From Siphonodentalium dalli (lineage: Eukaryota > Mollusca > Scaphopoda > Gadilida > Siphonodentaliidae), in contig CP136062.1 in NCBI GenBank assembly GCA_032622095.1, positions 131,273,282-131,337,281 on the forward strand: a stretch of 64,000 nt of DNA, in the 5' to 3' direction. A program made the translations under genes and the position numbers. Under the pieces are notes generated by a model. It saw nothing but the letters and a program-made list of their open reading frames with translations, was not told where the DNA came from and made no database searches. Of this stretch, positions 57,955 to 64,000 are shown one piece after another; the stretch's first letter is position 1; every line of letters begins with the position of its first letter.

Positions 57955-58400
57955 ATTAAAAAACCAACAAAAGTCACGCCCACATCCCAAACACTTCTGG
58001 ACCCCATAATCGTGAGCAATAACTTACAAATGTACGACGCCGACACTCTAAATCTTGGTTTCTCAGATCATTATGGTGTTTATGCGATATTAAAATTCAA
58101 AAAATATGAAACTACATCATTTAAGAGAACTATATGGAAATATAAACACGGAGATTATATCAGGGCTAACAGTATGTTAGATGCTATTAACTGGCAAGAA
58201 GAATTAAACACAGTTGAAGATATAGACCATGCTGTCTCCCGATTCTGTAATTTATTCATCTCAGTAATGGAAGAGACAGTACCCAAATCAACAGTCACGA
58301 TACGAACAAATGACAAGTTTTGGTTCAACTCAGATATAAGAAGGGAGATCAGACGCAGAGATAGATTGAGAAATAGCCATAAAACGAAATTCAGATGTCT
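57955..58400 (+). pseudogene. LINE ORF2 fragment: endonuclease C-terminus and linker
   Basis: The frame opens at the truncation point and reads ...TSQTLLDPIIVSNN... then GFSDHYGVYAILKF. The S-[TQ]-x-L-[LI]-D and SDH motifs are the last conserved blocks of AP-type endonucleases of LINEs, and the SDH histidine is catalytic in the family. The following 90 residues are the variable linker before the reverse transcriptase. A frameshift near 58395-58400 separates it from the next piece: the plus-one frame continues as SWRNYKDIRNKVNNMKKYAK. Confidence 0.85.
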
Positions 58401-59500
58401 CATGGAGAAATTATAAAGATATCAGAAATAAAGTAAACAACATGAAGAAATACGCGAAAGCACAATTTCACTCTAAACTTGAAGAACGAGTAAATGAATC
58501 CCCATCCCCTCGCGACTTTTGGCAAACAATAAATTATTTGCTGAACAAAAAGAAATCCACATGCATCCCACCATTATATAGTCAACACGGAGATGTCACT
58601 ATTGATGGAAAAACCTATATGTGACAGATGATCGCGAGAAAGCGAAGTGTTTAAACGAGGCCTTCATTTTAAATTCAAATATCGATGATCGTGGTCACGA
58701 AATTCCAATCCTTCTCCGTAGATGTTCCAAATCGCTATCCAATATTATTTTCACCCGATATAAGATCATTACTGCAATTAAATCACTCAAAGTTAACAAA
58801 GCCCATGGATTTGATGGCATAAGCCCAAAAATGATTCACGCTACTGCTGAATCGATTGTTGTTCCATTAGAAATTATTTTTAAAAAGTCAGTAGAGCTCG
58901 GCCAATTCCCATCAGACTGGAAAAAAGCAAATGTTATCCCCATATTTAAAAAAGATGATCCTGCCGATTGTATAAATTACCGTCCTATTTCCCTCCTTCC
59001 GAGCCTCGGCAAAGTGTTTGAAAAAATAATTACCCAACATCTTATGTCATTTTTCCAAGATAACAAACTACTGTACCAACATCAATCTGGTTTTATTCCC
59101 GGACATAGCACGACCTTCCAATTAACAGATCTATATCATAACCTCTGTCAGACTCTCGATAATGACTTATACACATGTTCAGTTTTTTTGCGATATATCA
59201 AAGGCATTTTAAAGAGTCTGGCATAGGGGACTGATATATAAGCTAGAACAATACGGCATATCCGGTCCGTTATTGAAATGGCTGGAAGATTACCTCAGTA
59301 ATCGAAAACAACGAGTCTTAATAAACAATTCATATTCCAACTTCCAACCCATTCCAGCCGGAGTTCGCCAAGGATATATACTCGGACCTTTCCTTTTCCT
59401 GGTATATATAAATGATCTCCCAGATAATTTAAATTCCGAAACAAGAATGTATGCAGATGATACATGTCTCACGTCCAAACACTATACTATGACATAAAGC
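58400..59500 (+). pseudogene. LINE ORF2 fragment: reverse transcriptase domain
   Basis: In order: N-terminal helices (RDFWQTINYLLNKKKS, 58500-58560), a frameshift near 58620, VNKAHGFDGISPKMI (58792-58836), NYRPISLLPSLGKVFEKII (58975-59031), SGFIPGHSTTFQL (about 59085-59123), a frameshift in a T-rich stretch at 59178-59210 inside the block that should carry the first catalytic aspartate, GVRQGYILGPFLFLVYINDLP (59360-59422; 20 residues from GVRQ to NDL) and YADD (59450-59461), the catalytic polymerase motif. A further frameshift follows at about 59465-59490. Length and motif spacing are normal for the family. Confidence 0.93.
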
Positions 59501-60642
59501 TGCTAGAAAGAAGTGTAAACCAAGACCTTAATAAAATATCAGATTGGGCCAACAAATGGCTTGTAAACTTTAATCCAACCAAAACTAAGGCAATATTGTT
59601 CTCCCTGACCCCACGAGAGGTTCCTCCAGATTTAACCTTCCAAAATAAGAGAATTGACATAATTGAGTCGCATAAACACCTTGGTCTCAAAATACAAAGC
59701 AATTTAAATTGGAATATCCAAATTTAATCTATAGTCAAAAAAGTTGTCCCGCGACTATCGATACTCAGAAGATACAAGTACAACCTAGATCGAAGAACAC
59801 TCGATAAGATATACAAGGCCTATATCTTGCCTCTCCTAGATTATGCGGACGTAATTTGGGAAAACGCGCCGACATATTTACTAAATAAACTTGACCGGAT
59901 TCACGTTGATGCCGCTAGAATAGTTACAGGGCTCACGCGCTCAGTTCCCAATAACGCGGTCCTATGCGAAGCTGGCTGGCCTTCTCTGAACATTCGTAGA
60001 GAAAAGCACCAATTACAAACTATGTTCAAAATTATAAATAACGTAACTCCATATTATTTATCTTGCCTACTCCCACCACGCTCGGTACAAGTCTCCAGCT
60101 ATAACATGCGAACCCCAGGCAGATTCCATTCATATTATAGTAGAACTGAACATTTTAAGCAATCATTCTTCCCATTCGTTGCAACTTCATGGAACAAACT
60201 ACCCACATATATAACGGATGCTGAAAATCTTCTAGATTTTAAGGATAACCTAAATATGATAGAGCCCACCAGAAAGCCGCCTAAATATTTTGAATCAGGA
60301 AACCGAAAATATAGTATTTTCCACTGTAGGATAAGAAACTCCTGCAGTGATCTCCGCTTAGATATGTTCGAAAATTATATAGCAGATACCCCAAACTGTA
60401 AATGTGGATACGAATATGAAAGTGATATGCACTTTTTCCTAAATTGCCCCCTATATAATGTACAAAGGTTAGAACTATACCGTAAACTGGACGACCTCAA
60501 CTTTAAAATTAACAATTACAAGCAATTACTTTGGGGAAACCCAAGTGAAACTCCACCAAGAAATGAAAAGATGTTCCGCATTGTTCAGGCATATATAGCT
60601 GCACCAAAGCGTTTTGAACCGGACAATACTGATACTGAATAA
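59464..60642 (+). pseudogene. LINE ORF2 fragment: thumb and C-terminal zinc-knuckle region
   Basis: Continues the protein after the YADD motif with DLNKISDWANKWLVNFNPTK and a KHLGLKI block typical of the post-RT region. One in-frame nonsense codon (TAA, 59725-59727) interrupts an otherwise open frame to the stop at 60640-60642. LDYADVIWENAP (about 59836-59871) and the FFPFVATSWNKLP block (about 60166-60204) are common to Jockey/CR1-like ORF2 ends. Near the end lies a zinc-knuckle pattern, C-x1-C-x8-H-x4-C, at 60397-60447. This last third is the best preserved part of the element. Confidence 0.9.
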
Positions 60643-61008
60643 ATAATTGTCTGACTACATTAAAGCTACGGACCAAACAAATGCAACAAATGCAAACATA
60701 TAGCACATAATACCCTTCAAAACAAAGGCCACTATTCTCAGTTTCTATTTCCATGGAGAGAGAGAGAGAGAGGACGGACAGAACGCTAGTATTATACAAA
60801 CACAGAACCGGACTATCACACACTCTTTACACAAGTTATCTTCTCTTTTGTAGACCAAATTTGCAACCTCATCATGTATATTTTCTCTGTCATCTTGTTA
60901 AATTCATATATATATTGTATTTGGGAGCGGGGACATTGTAAGTTGTTAAAACTTGTACCCCAATCCCGTTGTAATGAATTATATAACAATAAAATATGTT
61001 TAAAGTAA
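60643..61008 (+). other. LINE 3' UTR
   Basis: 366 bases after the ORF2 stop, including a (GA)n run at about 60756-60772 and the family-diagnostic end GTATTTGGGAGCGGGG, AAAACTTGTACCCCAATCCC, AATAAAATATGTTTAAAG. The same end occurs on two other insertions in the window (4.5 and 38.6 kb). Confidence 0.88.
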
Positions 61009-61020
61009 AGCTGGCGACTT
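61009..61020. repeat. Target-site duplication, right
   Basis: AGCTGGCGACTT, identical to 57942-57953. Confidence 0.92.
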
Positions 61021-61315
61021 GCCCGATATGGTACTCGCTGCATGATATGATGCCTCTTTCCGTGGTCAGGCAGCTAGGGGAGGTGCTGCCGGTCGGTGCC
61101 TTTTTTGATTTTGCGTACCTGGCGGACCGGCCGCAAGTTAGGGGTTAACAGTGTCATTTCCGCTCGAGCTATGGACTTGGGGATTGGAACTGTTGTACAT
61201 GTACATACAGGTCTATTCTGCACGATAGTGCATGCACTATCTCGCTCGGACATTTGGGGGAGGTGCGGTCGGCTTTTATTAGGACGCGGCATTTGGGACC
61301 CAAGGCCTATATGTT
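61021..61315 (-). repeat. R1 repeat, part right of the LINE insertion, with head
   Basis: On the minus strand: AAAAGCCGACCGCACC head, GAGCGAGATAGTGCATGC, CAGTTCCAATCCCCAAG, CCTAACTTGCGGCCGGTCCG, TGACCACGGAAAGAGGCATC, GCAGCGAGTACC, then the LINE target. Together with 57775-57953 it restores one continuous R1 unit. Confidence 0.87.
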
Positions 61316-61363
61316 GATTGCATGCATCTGCTGATTGCAGACGGGTGATGCATAGTAAATTTT

Positions 61364-62243
61364 AGTCCAAGTCTGCTCGTACTAAAACCAGCTAATATAT
61401 TGGGAAGCGAGATGCTAGTTTTAGTACGAGAACGTCCCTATATATATAGGCTTTATATGACACGAGTTACACGTTAGTGATCAGCTCACATAAATCCACA
61501 ATTAAATATAATCGAATATCACAATTGCGACAATAAACGGATTTATTCCGTAGACGACATGATATTTGTCCTGAACACCACACCAATGGTCAATTGAAAG
61601 CGGTAATTTAATGTGAAAAAAGACAATTACGACAGTGTTTACATATTTTTAAAAGTATGTGAACTTAATTGAACTCACTGACATCGGCATGTGCCGGCGA
61701 AAATCACTTATACCGAGTAATTTGTAAATTAGAAATTGCATATATATCGCGAGCGAGACGTTCCATGTAAGAACTATTTAAGTAATAGAGGACCACTTAC
61801 AATACAAATAAATGCATAATAGTGATGGAATATATTAACAGGACACGATGTTTGAATAAGGGTGCACTCGATTCTGATTGTTGTACTCGATTGACGACAC
61901 AGAAGCCGAACTTAGCCGATCGAGTACATTACGGAGCACTTCGGCTTTGAGTTAAAACGTAAACAAACCGATGTTAGTCCTAATAAACCGGAATATTATA
62001 TGTGTAATTTAACATGAAAGTTAAGATTAGTATACACCATTATGAACATAAGATGTCACTATTTTCCGATATATTTTACCATCAGGTATTGATTTGTTAG
62101 GTAAAATCGAGTATATAAAATACCAACCACCATACCTGGGCGTAATTTTTTAACTCATGTCATGGGGACGTTAATCTCATACTAAAACTGACATCTCGCT
62201 TTCCCAATAACTTAGCTGGTTTTAGTACGAGCAAACTTGGACT
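61364..62243. mobile_element. TIR element, about 85-bp arms
   Basis: 61364-61445 starts AGTCCAAGTCTGCTCGTACT and is the reverse complement of about 62160-62243 (TTTTAGTACGAGCAAACTTG...). The inner AGCGAGATG, TTTTAGTA.GAG and ACGTCCC blocks also pair. The interior (about 715 bp) is AT-rich without a transposase. No clear target duplication. Confidence 0.78.
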
Positions 62244-62820
62244 GAGCAAATGTTAATTATATATCACATCATTTGTTCATAACAGATGTTGCTTTATCTA
62301 TTCTGAGCCTCGTTGCAAATTATTTCTCTGTCTATTGAATATGATTCTACTTCAAACAATTGATGGGGATATTTTAATGGGTCGTTGATTAATTAAGGTC
62401 ACGGTGCTATTGCACTAAATGCATGTCAGAACATGTTAGCGGACACATGTGTATACTGCAGTATATATTAACATTTTCAGAAGTCACACTTCAATAGGAT
62501 GTACATGTATTGATCTAAGCCTATCCTTATTGCTATCCAAATAATGTGAGCTTACCAAATAGAAGGCCGATGGCTTATTTGTCCTTGGAATGAAATCTCC
62601 TGAGTGATTGTCAGTTTGTGTCCCTCAAGCCGATTTGAACGCACGTTCGAAATATTTAATATGTTTTCGCCTGTGCGCATAATGAGTTGTTGCATAAGAT
62701 TTCTGAGAATAATTTAATCATATTAACTGTCGATCGACGCAATATCTGTGAATGTTCAGACCATTACTTGAAGACAGTAAGTTTTGTTAACTCACAGTCT
62801 GATACAGGGACCTCACTAGA
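62244..62820. other. AT-rich sequence, no gene recognised
   Basis: Nothing supportable beyond scattered ATTAAT low complexity. Confidence 0.4.
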
Positions 62821-62823
62821 CGG

Positions 62824-62930
62824 TCGCCGTTCGAGGGGGGGGGGGGGGTATCCACCTTGGAATTCCACCCGCCCTTGAACCAGACCAAAATTTCCATTTG
62901 CAACCCCCCCCCCCCCTTGAGTTTTGATTT
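62824..62930. repeat. G-run / C-run inverted pair
   Basis: A G14-type run (about 62836-62849) and a C13-type run (about 62905-62918) lie 55 bases apart and can pair. GGTATCCACC and TTGAACCAGACCAAAATTT lie between. Similar in style to the palindrome at 33.4-34.3 kb. The proline/glycine-rich translated peptides here are artefacts. Confidence 0.55.
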
Positions 62931-63309
62931 TGGATCGTAGCCTATTCTGAATGGATCAGTAGTCTTGCGGTGACCAGCCAGAGGGGGCATAATCCATTGG
63001 GCCGACCATGGTTCTGCACGGTATGAGGAAATTTTGAACCTGAACAAATACTAACACCGAGTCGTCTAACTGCAGTCAAATTTACAAGGCCACGGGGGAG
63101 AGACAAGGAAATATGGATTCAAATATGCCATTGGGCAGATTAAAATTAGGTCTGTTGATACATATATATGGAGGTTTTGAACCAAAGATTGGATTTTATT
63201 GGGCTGACTTAATGTGCTGCAGTGGATGGTCTCAAATTATCGGCAGATTTTGTGAAAAAAAAAAAAAAAATACACTCATATTTTTATGGGAATAAATCAT
63301 CAAAAAGCT
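62931..63309. other. No gene recognised
   Basis: An A15-type run lies at 63257-63272. No repeat or gene seen. Confidence 0.4.
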
Positions 63310-64000
63310 ATATCTACTATATATTTTGAGACCGTATTTATGTGTATATCCTTTATAGACTCGAAACGGCTCCACCGATTGAGCCCAAACTTCCTATCTA
63401 AGGGTAAAAACCCACGGGAATGGTCATCGGACCATTCGCGAGCCCGTGCGACAACTCCTTCACCCTTCAACTACCACCGCAATGGGGATTGATGGGTTAA
63501 TCGCGTGATAATTAATGAGCGTTTGTATATGACGCGTCGCTATTAAAGAGCGTTTGTTTACAATATCAACGCAACGTTATCGCTCGAAATTTAGCATCGA
63601 AAAAATTTAATTTCTTCCATCTAAAACATAATTACGTGTTGGACTCTGTCATTTTAAGAATATATAAGTATTACACGCATACACACCAAGTCTCAGCTTA
63701 AAATTTTAAAAAATAAGAGTTTTATCGATATAATCGATTTGAATGGGAAATCCTATGTTAAAAAATTTAGCATCGAAAATTTTTAATTTCTTCCATCTAA
63801 AACATAATTACGTGTTGGACTCTGTCATTTTAAGAATATATAAGTATTACACGCCGACACACGAAGTCTCAGCTTAAAATTTTGAAAAATAAGACTTTTA
63901 TCGACATAAATCGATTTGAATGGGAAATGATATGTTAAAATTTAGCATCGAAAAAATTTAATTTCTTCCATCTAAAACATAATTACGCGTTGGACTCTGT
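63310..64000 (-). mobile_element. T1 repeat element, copy h (runs off the window)
   Basis: The minus-strand end CTCAAAATATATAGTAGATA lies at 63313-63335. 63340-63600 is the reverse complement of about 13045-13330 (GAGCCCAAACTTCCTATCTA, TTAATGAGCGTTTGT, TAAAGAGCGTTTGTTTAC). Beyond it an array of about 175-bp units begins, each with TTTAGCATCGAAAAAATTT, TTCTTCCATCTAAAACATAA and TTGGACTCTGTCATTTTAAG, starting near 63592, 63769 and 63942. The element continues past 64000. Confidence 0.75.

Larger units (their letters stand above)
57954..61008 (+). mobile_element. 5'-truncated non-LTR retrotransposon (LINE, Jockey/CR1-like)
   Basis: A 3055-bp insertion bounded by the 12-bp duplication AGCTGGCGACTT. 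It keeps the end of the apurinic-type endonuclease domain, the linker, the full reverse transcriptase region, a C-terminal region with a CCHC-type zinc knuckle, and a 3' UTR ending AATAAAATATGTTTAAAGTA. ORF1 and most of the endonuclease are missing through 5' truncation. The reading frame is broken by four frameshifts and one nonsense codon, so the copy is dead. Domain order and motif wording point to the Jockey/CR1 side of non-LTR elements. A clade call would need a tree. Confidence 0.95.

Noticed and set aside
63592-64000. Independent satellite array
   Set aside because: It is continuous with the T1-type end at 63.31 kb, so I treat it as the internal array of a T1 copy, though the window ends before this can be settled.

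Overview
Eukaryotic genomic DNA, most likely from a marine invertebrate. It is AT-rich, has no operons or dense ORFs, carries a degraded non-LTR retrotransposon, and is dominated by interspersed and tandem repeats. The repeat style (arrays of 120-190 bp monomers, many short hairpin DNA transposons, tRNA-like SINE heads) reminds me of lophotrochozoan or other marine invertebrate genomes. That is an impression from memory and gives no species. I found no convincing host protein-coding gene. Nearly all translatable stretches are short, or are artefacts of stop-free satellite monomers. The one weak host-gene candidate is a possible terminal exon near 35.2 kb.

Layout. 0-12 kb: AT-rich sequence with several hairpin or inverted-repeat elements (2.4, 5.7-6.1, 6.4-8.3, 9.4-10.1 kb) and a small tandem family broken by a 5'-truncated LINE tail with target-site duplication (TSD; 4.1-4.6 kb). 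12.3-14.2 kb: two members of a repeat I call T1 (head ACTAGC, internal 122-bp monomers, tail ending CTTCAAAATATATA). 14.8-15.2 kb: fragment of repeat R1 and its flank, both found again inverted at 55.3-56.3 kb. 15.3-19.3 kb: satellite S (165-190 bp monomers carrying AAGATGGC boxes). 19.7-34.3 kb: sparse AT-rich DNA with miniature elements showing TA, TTAA and other ends, a second monomer family (D) at 21.1 and 27.7-28.9 kb, a pogo-like non-autonomous element at 31.1 kb, and a G-run palindrome at 33.4-34.3 kb.

36.5-37.9 kb: a large foldback element. 39.7-40.5 and 45.0-47.2 kb: elements built from arrays of the palindrome ATTTGCGCTTAAGCGCAAAT with TATGGG...CCCATA termini. 41.2-44.2 kb: satellite S again, inverted relative to the first locus. 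49.2-51.8 kb: a tRNA-derived SINE head cut by a miniature element with a 9-bp TSD, then a third tandem family (C). 51.8-55.05 kb: four T1 elements head to tail, one with a 246-bp higher-order dimer. 55.3-61.3 kb: R1 copies, a GGCGCGCC-rich foldback element with TSD CATTAG, and a 3.05-kb LINE (endonuclease end, reverse transcriptase, zinc-knuckle region) flanked by a 12-bp TSD and inserted into an R1 copy. 61.4-62.2 kb: a terminal-inverted-repeat (TIR) element. 63.3-64 kb: a T1 member on the minus strand running off the window.

Most interesting signal: a class of miniature elements with TATGG...CCATA ends, probable 6-bp TSDs and interiors made almost entirely of short GC-core palindromes. Three elements with matching or near-matching TSDs, from two sequence-unrelated families, share this architecture.
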